Assembly: GCA_947561585.1 (NCBI GenBank) | Contig: CANNZV010000498.1 | Span: 333,907 to 397,906 of the forward strand | Length of the DNA: 64,000 nucleotides | Reading direction: 5' to 3' | Source of the DNA: Caprella mutica | Taxonomy: Eukaryota; Arthropoda; Malacostraca; Amphipoda; Caprellidae | Shown here: one piece after another, positions 35,091 through 46,233 of the stretch | Layout: each line of letters opens with the position of its first letter | How positions within the stretch are numbered: position 1 is the first letter of the stretch | Position numbers and translations under genes: made by a program | Notes under the pieces: generated by a model | Database searches by the model: none | What the model saw: only the letters and a program-made list of their open reading frames with translations | What the model was told of the DNA's origin: nothing

Positions 35091-38000
35091 TATTGTACAG
35101 GAGTGAAATCATTGGGGTGCGGATTGTACAGGAGTGAAATCATTGGGGTGCGGATTGTACAGGAGTGAAATCATTGGGGTGCGGATTGTACAGGAGTGAA
35201 ATCATTGGGGTGTGGATTGTACAGGAGTGAAATCATTGGGGTGCGGATTGTAAAGGAGTGAAATCATTGGGGTGTGGATTGTACAGGAGTGAAATCATTG
35301 GGGTGCGGATTGTAAAGGAGTGAAATCATTGGGGTGTGGATTAAACAGGAGTGAAATCATTGGGGTGCGGATTGTACATGAGTGAAATCATTGGGGTGCG
35401 GATTGTACAGGAGTGAAATCATTGGGGTGCGGATTGTACAGGAGTGAAATCATTGGGGTGCGGATTGTACAGGAGTGAAATCATTGGAGTGCGGATTGTA
35501 CAGGAGTGAAATCATTGGGGTGCGGATTGCACAGGAGACAAATCATTGGGGTGCGGATTGTACAGGAGTGAAATCATTGGGGTGCGGATTGTACAGGAGT
35601 GAAATCATTGGGGTGCGGATTGTACAGGAGAGAAATCATTGGAGTGCGGATTGTACAGGAGTGAAATCATTGGGGTGCGGATTGTACAGGAGTGAAATCA
35701 TTGGGGTGCGGATTGTACAGGAGTGAAATCATTGGGGTGCGGATTGTACAGGAGTGAAATCATTGGGGTGCGGATTGTACAGGAGTGAAATCATTGGGGT
35801 GCGGATTGTACAGGAGTGAAATCATTGGAGTGCGGGTTGTACAGGAGTGAAATCATTGGGGTGCGGATTGTACAGGAGTGAAATCATTGGGGTGCGGATT
35901 GTACAGGAGAGAAATCAATGGAGTGCGGGTTGTACAGGAGTGAAATCATTGGGGTGCGGATTGTACAGGAGTGAAATCATTGGGGTGCGGATTGCACAGG
36001 AGACAAATCATTGGAGTGCGGGTTGTACAGGAGTGAAATCGTTGGGGTGCGGATTGTACAGGAGAGAAATCATTGGAGTGCGGATTGTACAGGAGAGAAA
36101 TCATTGGAGTGCGGATTGTACAGGAGTGAAATCATTGGAGTGCGGATTGTACAGGAGTGAAATCAATGGAGTGCGGGTTGTACAGGAGTGAAATCATTGG
36201 GGTGCGGATTGTACGGGAGAGAAATCATTGGAGTGCGGATTGTACAGGAGTGAAATCATTGGAGTGCGGATTGTACAGGAGTGAAATCATTGGGGTGCGG
36301 ATTGTACAGGAGTGAAATCATTGGGGTGCGGATTGTACAGGAGTGAAATCATTGGGGTGCGGATTGTACAGGAGTGAAATCATTGGAGTGCGGATTGTAC
36401 AGGAGTAAAATCATTGGGGTGCGGATTGTACAGGAGTGAAATCATTGGGGTGCGGATTGTACAGGAGTGAAATCATTGGGGTGCGGATTGTACAGGAGTG
36501 AAATCATTGGGGTGCGGATTGTACAGGAGTGAAATCATTGGAGTGCGGATTGTACAGGAGTGAAATCATTGGGGTGCGGATTGCACAGGAGACAAATCAT
36601 TGGGGTGCGGATTGTACAGGAGTGAAATCATTGGGGTGCGGATTGTACAGGAGTGAAATCATTGGGGTGCGGATTGTACAGGAGTGAAATCATTGGGGTG
36701 CGGATTGTACAGGAGTGAAATCATTGGGGTGCGGATTGTACAGGAGTGAAATCATTGGAGCGCGGGTTGTACAGGAGTGAAATCATTGGGGTGCGGATTG
36801 TACAGGAGTGAAATCATTGGGGTGCGGATTGTACAGGAGAGAAATCAATGGAGTGCGGGTTGTACAGGAGTGAAATCATTGGGGTGCGGATTGTACAGGA
36901 GTGAAATCATTGGGGTGCGGATTGTACATGAGTGAAATCATTGGGGTGCGGATTGTACAGGAGTGAAATCATTGGGGTGCGGATTGTACAGGAGTGAAAT
37001 CATTGGGGTGCGGATTGTACAGGAGTGAAATCATTGGAGTGCGGATTGTACAGGAGTGAAATCATTGGGGTGCGGATTGCACAGGAGACAAATCATTGGG
37101 GTGCGGATTGTACAGGAGTGAAATCATTGGGGTGCGGATTGTACAGGAGTGAAATCATTGGGGTGCGGATTGTACAGGAGAGAAATCATTGGAGTGCGGA
37201 TTGTACAGGAGTGAAATCATTGGGGTGCGGATTGTACAGGAGTGAAATCATTGGGGTGCGGATTGTACAGGAGTGAAATCATTGGGGTGCGGATTGTACA
37301 GGAGTGAAATCATTGGGGTGCGGATTGTACAGGAGTGAAATCATTGGGGTGCGGATTGTACAGGAGTGAAATCATTGGAGTGCGGGTTGTACAGGAGTGA
37401 AATCATTGGGGTGCGGATTGTACAGGAGTGAAATCATTGGGGTGCGGATTGTACAGGAGAGAAATCAATGGAGTGCGGGTTGTACAGGAGTGAAATCATT
37501 GGGGTGCGGATTGTACAGGAGTGAAATCATTGGGGTGCGGATTGCACAGGAGACAAATCATTGGAGTGCGGGTTGTACAGGAGTGAAATCGTTGGGGTGC
37601 GGATTGTACAGGAGAGAAATCATTGGAGTGCGGATTGTACAGGAGAGAAATCATTGGAGTGCGGATTGTACAGGAGTGAAATCATTGGAGTGCGGATTGT
37701 ACAGGAGTGAAATCAATGGAGTGCGGGTTGTACAGGAGTGAAATCATTGGGGTGCGGATTGTACAGGAGAGAAATCATTGGAGTGCGGATTGTACAGGAG
37801 TGAAATCGTTGGAGTGCGGATTGTACAGGAGTGAAATCATTGGGGTGCGGATTGTACAGGAGTGAAATCATTGGGGTGCGGATTGTACAGGAGTGAAATC
37901 ATTGGGGTGCGGATTGTACAGGAGTGAAATCATTGGAGTGCGGATTGTACAGGAGTAAAATCATTGGGGTGCGGATTGTACAGGAGTGAAATCATTGGGG

Positions 38001-38975
38001 TGCGGATTGTACAGGAGTGAAATCATTGGGGTGCGGATTGTACAGGAGTGAAATCATTGGGGTGCGGATTGTACAGGAGTGAAATCATTGGAGTGCGGAT
38101 TGTACAGGAGTGAAATCATTGGGGTGCGGATTGCACAGGAGACAAATCATTGGGGTGCGGATTGTACAGGAGTGAAATCATTGGGGTGCGGATTGTACAG
38201 GAGTGAAATCATTGGGGTGCGGATTGTACAGGAGTGAAATCATTGGGGTGCGGATTGTACAGGAGTGAAATCATTGGGGTGCGGATTGTACAGGAGTGAA
38301 ATCATTGGAGCGCGGGTTGTACAGGAGTGAAATCATTGGGGTGCGGATTGTACAGGAGTGAAATCATTGGGGTGCGGATTGTACAGGAGAGAAATCAATG
38401 GAGTGCGGGTTGTACAGGAGTGAAATCATTGGGGTGCGGATTGTACAGGAGTGAAATCATTGGGGTGCGGATTGTACAGGAGTGAAATCATTGGGGTGCG
38501 GATTGCACAGGAGACAAATCATTGGAGTGCGGGTTGTACAGGAGTGAAATCGTTGGGGTGCGGATTGTACAGGAGAGAAATCATTGGAGTGCGGATTGTA
38601 CAGGAGAGAAATCATTGGAGTGCGGATTGTACAGGAGTGAAATCATTGGAGTGCGGATTGTACAGGAGTGAAATCATTGGAGTGCGGGTTGTACAGGAGT
38701 GAAATCATTGGGGTGCGGATTGTACAGGAGAGAAATCATTGGAGTGCGGATTGTACAGGAGTGAAATCATTGGAGTGCGGGTTGTACAGGAGTGAAATCA
38801 TTGGGGTGCGGATTGTACAGGAGTGAAATCATTGGAGTGCGGATTGTACAGGAGTGAAATCATTGGGGTGCGGATTGCACAGGAGACAAATCATTGGGGT
38901 GTGGATTGTACAGGAGAGAAATCATTGGGGTGTGGATTATACAGGAGAGAAATCATCGGAAGTTAGGATTGTAAA
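35091..38975. repeat. 31-bp satellite array, about 125 copies, with 1,550-bp higher-order repeats
   Basis: The unit is ATTGTACAGGAGTGAAATCA then TTGGGGTGCGG. Common variants are GGAGTG for GGGGTG, AGAGAAATC for AGTGAAATC, and GCACAGGAGACAAATC. Rare markers recur exactly 1,550 bp (50 units) apart: TACATGAGTG at 35376 and 36926, the first GCACAGGAGACAAATC, and AATCGTTGGGG. Block one (about 35350-36900) and block two (36900-38450) are almost identical, and a third is partial. The array edges are more divergent. Open frames of 83-114 codons are by-products of repetition. Confidence 0.96.
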
Positions 38976-39270
38976 GGAATAAACTTGGTCGCCGAATCTA
39001 CAGGTAATGACATGAATTAAAGTTGATTTTAATAGAATTAATAACACCGTGAATTACTATATTTTACAGGATGACATATTCGTAATTCTCGTAAAATTCG
39101 TTATGTGAATGACATGGAAATGGTATGAAGTAAGCTGTATTTTATCCATCATTAAATATAAACAAAATAGCATGGTAAAACCTCGCTTCTATGACGTCAC
39201 TAAATACTTCCTCACGGTTGTGGGGAGCACTTGCGCGCGAGCATACCTGTTAAGTTATTATATCATGGAC

Positions 39271-39334
39271 TGAGCCACAGTGAGTGTGTGGCTCACCAAA
39301 GACTATATTATAATTTATAATTATTGTCTTTGGT
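39271..39334. other. Two adjacent hairpins
   Basis: TGAGCCACA and TGTGGCTCA form a perfect 9-bp stem with a 7-base loop (39271-39295). ACCAAAGAC and GTCTTTGGT form another 9-bp stem (39295-39334) around an AT-rich loop that is itself partly self-complementary. The first resembles the GAGCCACAC core of the 41-bp satellite at 16.7 kb. The pair may be the remains of a small palindromic element. Confidence 0.45.
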
Positions 39335-39499
39335 GTCACTCAGTGTCGAAAAGAATGGCCAAGGTGAATGTTGAAGTGAACCTAAGTTGCCCGCTGGTTT
39401 GTCCCTTAACTGCGCGTTTGCCCGTTGTTTCAACACACAGTGTGCAAAAGAGCCTATATGTAAATGGGGCTTTAGTCTGACACTTTTGTAGTTTATCAT

Positions 39500-39600
39500 T
39501 GATTTAACATAAAATATATGTATATCGGGGGGCGTGCCAACCCCCCTGCCAGGTCATTAAACAATCATGAAGTGTGCGGTACAACAAACTAGCGGATACA
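39500..39600. mobile_element. MITE with G/C-rich ends, copy C (partial)
   Basis: It contains ATTTAACATAAAATATATGT, ATCGGGGGGCGTGCC, CCCCCCTGCCAGGTCATTAA and ATCATGAAGTGTGCGGTA. These are the middle of copies A and E in the same orientation. The left third is missing. The right side runs directly into the inverted arm described for 34.6-39.8 kb. Confidence 0.65.
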
Positions 39601-40027
39601 ACAAACTACATTAAATTATGAAATCAAATCAGGAATTGCATCATACTAATTAATATTACAAATTAAGTAAAATAAAATTAACCAGAAAAAAACACAGAAC
39701 GATGTACCTGTCGAACTATTGGGGCGTCGGACTACTGGCACGTCCCCCTTGGTAACCAGTACCTTTTCTGTTAGTGGGTGTGTGCATTCCATGGCTACAG
39801 AAAAAAACTTGAATAGTTATGTTTTGTTGTTGTCACGTCGCAAGAAACTTTTCCAGTTATGAAAAATACGTGTCCTGTCAGACACTCTAAGAACAGAGTC
39901 ACTGTGGTGATGTACTAACTGAGAAAAGAGACACTCAGCCCGCTTCCACTCTAAAGGCTGGTTTACAAGCTACGTTTTGTACACCGTTTTGCCTGCGCAG
40001 TTCAAAACGTTGCTTGTAACAATCATT

Positions 40028-42001
40028 TTTCATGTTCTTCGACGTCTGCTTCAGATCATTCTACAGAAGACACTGATTTCATTCCTCCACCACCTAAATC
40101 GACAGAAAAAGTAAATAAACATAAGAAGGCAGAAAAACACTAGTCTGCTTTTGCCTTAGCTTGTGATAGAACAGGCGTATCAGATAGATCAGCCGCGATT
40201 ATATCAAGTTCTGTGTTGCATGATGTAGGCATTGTATCCCACGCAGATACAAAGAGCGTAATTGACAGAAGTAAAGTTAGGAGAGAAATAAAGAGGTAAA
40301 GATTAACATTGCAGAGAGACACAAACTAACGAGCCTCTTCGCAGTATATACTTTGATGGTAGAAAAGACCTAACAATCGCGATAGATAAAAAAGGAAATA
40401 AATATTATCGCCAAAAAAAAAACACACAACCTTACTGCAAGAACCAGAATCGCGATATATCGGACACCTTGCAATGACCCAGGCGGTTAACATTTTGTTT
40501 ATACGTGTATGTAGTCCAGTCCACTGCTAATACATGCATATTCACGGACTCACAGTGTATAGAATGTAGTAGTGACAATTGAGACGGTTAGTGTACGTGA
40601 CGTCATCACAGCAACACTCTAAATTAAATTTAAGACAATCGAAGAGTGTTTAATTATGAAAAAATGTTAATTTATTGCCAATATATGTAAAGAGTAATGG
40701 TGCATTCAGTTATTAAAACTACTTGACCCTAATTTTCGATTTCAGTCTGTTCTCTTAATGACGTCATGATAACAAGTCACTCTATTGTCACTACTACGTA
40801 TATAGCAGTGGACCGAAAAACAGACCTAATAATGTAGCTGAGAGACGTTGTTATAGTTCTAGTACTATAACTTCCTTGCAATGACCTTAAAAAATGCCAA
40901 AGATATTGCATGTGAAATTTTAGAATACTTAGTGGCTAACAATATTGATATTACAGAATTACAAGCAGTAGGATGCGACGGTACTGCTGTAAATACTGGC
41001 GTGAAAGCAGGTGCCATACGAATAATGGAACTAAAGATAGGAAGGCCATTACAATGGATCGTTTGTTTATTGCACGACAATGAACTTCCGTTAAGGCATC
41101 CCATCCAAAAAATAGATGGAAAAACAACTGGACCTCTCGGCTTTACAGGATCCATTGGAAAACAACTTGTTGATAGTGAGAAACATCCGATTGTTGAATA
41201 TGAAAGGATTGCAGTTGGAATTGAACCAGATGATCGATTGAATCTTAGTACAGATCAAAAATACTTGTTGGAAATCCACCACGCAGTATCTTCGGGCACA
41301 TGCAATCAAGATCCTGCTCATTCACGATGACTTACCACTGCCAACCGTATATTACGGTTATATGTTTCAACGCAAACTCCATCTGACAACATGCTTTCAA
41401 TCGTCCATTATATAATGCAGGTTTACGCACCAATGTGGTTCCGGATTAAAAGAAACTCTTCTTTGGCTAATGGTGCGAAACATCTGTTCAGTATGATGCA
41501 ACTTTCACGATCACTAGATGAAAATATCTAAAACATAATTGATCCTGTTATTCAAAGAAATGGTTATTTTGGGCACCCGGAAAATATATTGCTTGCAATG
41601 CTTAAAGATGATAGACCTGCTGTAAGAGAACTTGGATGGCGCAGAATTAAATATGCGAGAAACAGCAAAGCACCTCCAGGAATATTTCAAGTACCGGAAC
41701 TTACATTTGAAGCATCTGAATATTGGGACATAATTAACTGACAAAAACAACAGAAAACTATACCACCAATTATTAACGATATTTCTGATAAACAGATCGA
41801 AATATTTATAACATCAAGAGACTCAATTGATTTATCTAACTTCCCTTGCCACACACAGGCTGTAGAACGATATATTCGTTTAGTGACAGAAGTGTTAAGT
41901 TCTGTTTGTGGCACAGAGTCAAGAGACGAATTTATTAGAGCAAGAGTAGAATCTCGCAAAAGGATGGAAAAATTTGATACAAAATCTGAATTTCAAACTT
42001 A
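40028..42001 (+). pseudogene. Decayed gene of a transposon-like protein family of unknown function
   Basis: A first block (about 40028-40490) reads FALACDRTGVSDRSAA, SVLHDVGI, VIDRSKVRREIKR and YFDGRKDLTIAIDKKGNKYY with one frame change. A second block (40881-42001) is one frame of 374 codons. It carries GCDGTAVNTGVKAGAIRI, WIVCLLHDNELPLRH, TTGPLGFTGSIGKQL, LTTANRILRLYVST, VYAPMWFRIK, DPVIQRNGYFGHPENILL and CHTQAVERYIRLVTE. It has three stops (TGA 41328, where the family has Trp in RWLTTANR; TAA near 41529; TGA near 41740). I recognise this as a multicopy arthropod protein family, probably transposon-derived, but cannot name a function. A MITE (40519-40813) lies between the blocks. Confidence 0.6.
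40519..40813. mobile_element. Small TIR element (MITE) inside the 40-42 kb pseudogene
   Basis: Ends are GTCCACTGCT (40519-40528) and AGCAGTGGAC (40804-40813). Inner inverted blocks match too: TAGTAGTGACAAT at 40567-40579 against ATTGTCACTACTA at 40784-40796, and TGACGTCA at 40598 and 40759. This gives an imperfect inverted repeat of about 100 bp on each side. No ORF. The target duplication is not clear. Confidence 0.6.
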
Positions 42002-42003
42002 AT

Positions 42004-43409
42004 TAGTAGTAGCTACTATTCAGCATGGTTGGGCTGGGTAGGGTGGAACTCGAATTGCAGCTACTTCCACGTAGTGAGTTCTGGGTTATTATGAAAATCA
42101 TAATAAGCTAAGAGCTGCAAATAATATGTCTTTATTGAGTGTTTGTATAACTAAATTCTAAATAAAAGTGTTTTTAAAGTACTCAGAAAATACGATATTT
42201 TTTGGAAAAAAATCAAAATTTTCCACGCTGTTGGGCTACCTCAAAAAAAATGACGTACTAAGTTTGTACATAATTTATATTAATTAACATCTGTTTCCCG
42301 ATACTTTTAGTGCTGTTCCATTAAAATATTGAAGAAAAAACAAATTGTACATATAATCATAATATTTATTGTTTTGGGTATAAAACCACATTTTTAACCT
42401 CTGGGGCACCTCAAAAAAAAAAATCAGACATTTCAAATTTTTTTAACGTGAAACTAACTTCATTTCGCACAACTCTCTCGCTATTCCAAACAAATAAAAG
42501 AAAAAGTTGCAAAAACGGCCATTTTCGCTCCACCCTACTGTGCAGTTGCAGCGATAACTGAGCTAATGAGCATAGATTTCCGTGAACTGCGCAGGCTAGT
42601 TGGAACGTGTAGACGCAGCTCCGTTTTCTGGATCATCTTTTTACTCAGTTTTCTTTCGACAGGTGACAATGGTTGACCTCAGAAATTGTACTCTTGAGTT
42701 TCTCACTGAATTTATTTCTCTATACGAAAGTTTTCCTTGCCTTTGGTGCATCAAATCGAAGGTGTATTGTGATAAGAGATAAATATTAGTTAAAATATAT
42801 AGAAAAAATGACGTAATAACAGGCCACTTAACATAAAATAGTGATAAAATATGCATAATATTTTCATACGATTACTTACAAATTTCTTCATACATCATTT
42901 ATTGTTGTTTTATAAAATTAAATATTTATAGATATACCTCGTGAGTTTTTAAAATCTGAAGGCGACACATGGGTCTTATTTCATACTCTGCGCATGAATT
43001 AGATATCTGTATTCGGTTCTATTTATTCCATTGTTGGAAGTTTTGAACCGAAACAGCCAAACTTTTTTTTTTTTCCGGAAAAGTAGTTGCAGCGTCTTAT
43101 TACTGAAAAATAGTGTATATTTTTGAAGATAAGAGCCTAGTTTAATTTCTGCGAAACGTTGTTTTAAGTAACATTCAACACTATTCAGTTTCAACTCAAA
43201 CCTATTTTTTTATAGTGAATAACATTAATTTTCCCGCCAGTGACGTCACGGTCTACAATCTCATCTGCAACGCTATTGGTTGGTTTAATAACTTTAATTT
43301 GACATAATATTTTTCGTATGTGGGATTGGGCTACTAATCTTTATACTCTGGTTGCATAGTTTCCTGGAGATTAAAAATTATTTAGCTTATAATCTTATTT
43401 GAACAACTT
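42004..43409. other. Gene-free region
   Basis: Two similar short blocks, GGGCTACCTCAAAAAAAATG near 42234 and GGGGCACCTCAAAAAAAAA near 42402, suggest a degenerate duplication. No ORF matches anything recognisable. Confidence 0.4.
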
Positions 43410-43727
43410 GGTGTAGGTCATAAGGGGTACGGTCACGAGCCCCCCCCCCCCCCCCTGTTTTTAATCCTTATTTACCTAGTTAAACAAATGAAGAGCTACT
43501 TAGATAGAAATAACTGAAAGCTGCTAATGTAGTTTGTTGTATCCGTTAGTTTGTTGTACTACACACTTCATGATGGTTTAATTACCTGGCAGGGGGGTTC
43601 GAGTCTAATTTAGACATATATTTTATGTCTTATCAGTAATGAACTACAAAAGTGTCAATAAGGATTAAATAATATAGGTAAATAAGGATAAAAAACAGGG
43701 GGTATGGGGGGCTTATGACTTACACCC
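43410..43727. mobile_element. MITE with G/C-rich ends, copy D
   Basis: Left end GGGGTACGGTCACGAGCC followed by a long C run, then TGTTTTTAATCCTTATTTAC. The right end is AAAAACAGGGGG...GGCTTATGACTTACACC. The interior matches copy A in reverse orientation. It abuts copy E, which is inverted relative to it. Confidence 0.8.
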
Positions 43728-44038
43728 AGGTCATGAGCCCCTTGTTTTAAATCCTCATTTACCTATATTATTTAATCCTTATTGACACTTTAGTAGTTCG
43801 TTACGGATTAAACATAAAATATATGTATATCGGTGGTGTCCCCCAACCCCCCTGCCAGGTCATTAAACAATCATGAAGTGTGCAGTACAACAAACTAGCG
43901 GATACAACAAACTACATTAGCAACTCTCAGTTATTTCTATCCAAGTAGTTCTTCATTTATTCAACAAGGTAAATAAGAATTAAAAAAACAGGGAGGGGGG
44001 AGGGGGGCTTATGACTGGGGGGCTCTTGACCGTACCCC
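43723..44038. mobile_element. MITE with G/C-rich ends, copy E
   Basis: It begins CCCAGGTCATGAGCCCCTTG and ends GGGGGGCTCTTGACCGTACC. The interior has ATATATGTATATCGG, CCCCCCTGCCAGGTCATTAA, AACTAGCGGATACAACAAAC and AACTCTCAGTTATTTCTATC. It is the best preserved member in the plus orientation and is joined tail to tail with copy D. Confidence 0.8.
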
Positions 44039-45772
44039 ACTCTATAAACACCAGTTGCATTTGATGTCTCAAAGTTTTTCTTAAAACAGGAATTCTTTGA
44101 TTGAGTTATTATGCACGTTACGAACAAAAACAAGAAGTTGACAACATTGGGAAATGTAAGTCGTATCATCGAGCTGCATACTGAATTTGTATGGTGATTC
44201 TTTTATTTCCTGTATTACCTGCTTTAGAATAAAGTTTAAAGATTTGTTGAAAGAGTAAAAATTATCTATTAAAGAAATTGAATTGGAATGGCCGTTTACG
44301 TTTTAAAAATAGCTATTTATTTATGTCCTGACACCAAGCATATATATTTTTCTCAAAATCTGCGTTAAGTACATATCAGTCTACTTTTTCTGAAAAAAAA
44401 AACACGAGAATACATAATGTTGGATTATGACAAAAAATTGGTTCTCCCAAGTAATATTACTTGGGAGAAACCAATCACATCAGCTAAGCCCATTTATATA
44501 GTTTACAAAATTTTATAAATAGACAGACGAAAACAGAAGTTTAAGTAATTAAACGCAAAACTGTTTAAACTATTTAATTCCAGACTTAGTGTCGCTGCTT
44601 ATAGCGAGGGACCCCTTGCTATATAGGGAACCACTGGTCTAGAGTCATTCCCAAAACAAAGAAATATACAATATTATACATGGGCAAATTGAGCATTTGA
44701 TCGCACATTTGAATTAAATAAATACTGTATTCGATTATATGCACACCAATAATTAGAAGCTGTGGAACTTCAGTGGAAGTCACTATCAAGAGAATATCTC
44801 GTACAGGAAATCCTGAATGTTCTATCAGTAAACTCCAGTTCAATCAAGACTCCTAAAACTTGAAATAAGTGTAAAGGGGAAACATTGAATAATTTATAGT
44901 AAGAAGTAGTATGTATCAATTTTTTTTATTATTATTATTCCGCAATAGTGTTTATTTGGTCCAATATAAGAATTCACAGACATTGTAAGCACCCCGTTAA
45001 AAAAATCTGAACAAACTGTTTCTTTCAATCTAGATGTGACAGACTGAGAAAATCTTATCGCAAGAAATAACCATTGGAAATAATAGCCTTGATTGGATCC
45101 AATTAAGAGATAAAGTTAATGTAAATATTGCATTGAATGCTAGAAAAGAGACTTTATGAACGTGGAGAGATTCAACGGATCTGCAGCTGTCACTTTTTAA
45201 AATGAACTATCGGAGTATTTCTACATGAGGAGCTATTTATAGATACTGATGATATTACCTCTCAATGAGTGGGTGTTTAGGTGAGATAAAAACAATAAAG
45301 ATTTAAGTAGAGGGAGATGAACATGCTATGTGTGCAGTATTGAGGCGCGTAATAATAAAAGGAAACAAGGAATTTATTTAAATACATAATTTATTTTAAA
45401 AAATGTTTGCTTATCACATCACTCATAAATCTTTTAAGATAAAATCTCAATTTCATTACTAATAAAAAAAAATTTTCTTGTACAGAAAAAAAATTGTACT
45501 ACAGGCATACCCCTCTCTAATTACGCTTCGAACTTGCAACAATCAAATAAGAGTGGGACATATCTCTTTTATTTCACATGGTACAGAAAAATATATCAAG
45601 AGTTACTTTGTTTAACTTATTCGGTGGCTTAGCTTAAAAATCATTTTATTGTAAGTAATATACGTATTTACCATAAGATTATTTTTCCCACTTAAAATTT
45701 AGGGCAGAAACAGCTTAACTGAAAACGACCAATCAAAGTTACTCCTAAAATATTATCTATATCAGGAAAAGA
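44039..45772. other. AT-rich DNA without recognisable features
   Basis: No supportable gene. A short palindrome, TCTCCCAAGTAATATTACTT GGGAGA, lies at about 44454-44479. Short ORFs are at chance length. Confidence 0.45.
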
Positions 45773-46233
45773 ATTCAACCAAATTGCCTGAAATTTGATA
45801 AGACGATTGGTCATTGTTCAGTAACCATCTGGTAGAATTTTGAAAGTGATCCGGTCAAAGGTCATTTAAACCTTAAAAAGTGTTAAACCATATTGCATGA
45901 AACTTGGTGGGACGATTGGTCAATGTAAAGGAACTCTGGTATTTTGGGTGAGATCGGGTAAAAGATCAAGGTCAAGTCCATTTATAATTCAACAACTCAA
46001 CCAAATTGTCTGAAACTTGGTGGGACGATTGGCTAATGTCCAGGAAACATCTGGTAGAATTTTGAAAGCAATTGAGTCAAAGGTCAATGTCATTTATCGC
46101 TCAATAACTCTAAAAGTATTGTACCATATTACATGAAACTTGGTGGGACGATTGGTCATAATCCATTTACCAGTTTATTAGATTCTAGGAGAGAACGGGT
46201 CATAGGTTGAGGTCAAGGTCGTTTATAAGTGGA
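45773..46233. repeat. Divergent ~115-bp tandem repeat, four copies
   Basis: Each copy contains ACCA(A/T)ATT, TGAAACTTGGTGGGACGATT, GGTCAATG or similar, and later TCAAAGGTCA or AAGGTCAAGGTC. Copies start near 45776, 45887, 45998 and 46121 and differ at many sites, so the array is old. A single related unit is present near 51985-52060. Confidence 0.75.

Larger units (their letters stand above)
34575..39755. mobile_element. Composite bounded by long inverted repeats and enclosing the 31-bp satellite
   Basis: Sequence at about 34575-34835 recurs inverted at about 39590-39750. Reading inward, both contain CGACGCCCCA(C/A)TAGT, a CGACAG(G)TACATC step, TTAATTAGT and TGATGCAAT, then GATTTCAT, and AATGTAGTTTGTTGTATCCG followed by CTAGTTT. 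The motif TAGTCCGAC or TAGTTCGAC is repeated in the outer part. The arms are imperfect (indels, perhaps 75-80% by eye). They could be TIRs of a roughly 5.2-kb element or two opposed copies of a repeat. No transposase is found inside. Confidence 0.45.

Noticed and set aside
35475..38702. Five 83-114 codon ORFs with a GLYRSEIIGV-type repeat
   Set aside because: They are translations of the 31-bp satellite (three units give 31 codons) and repeat with its 1,550-bp period.
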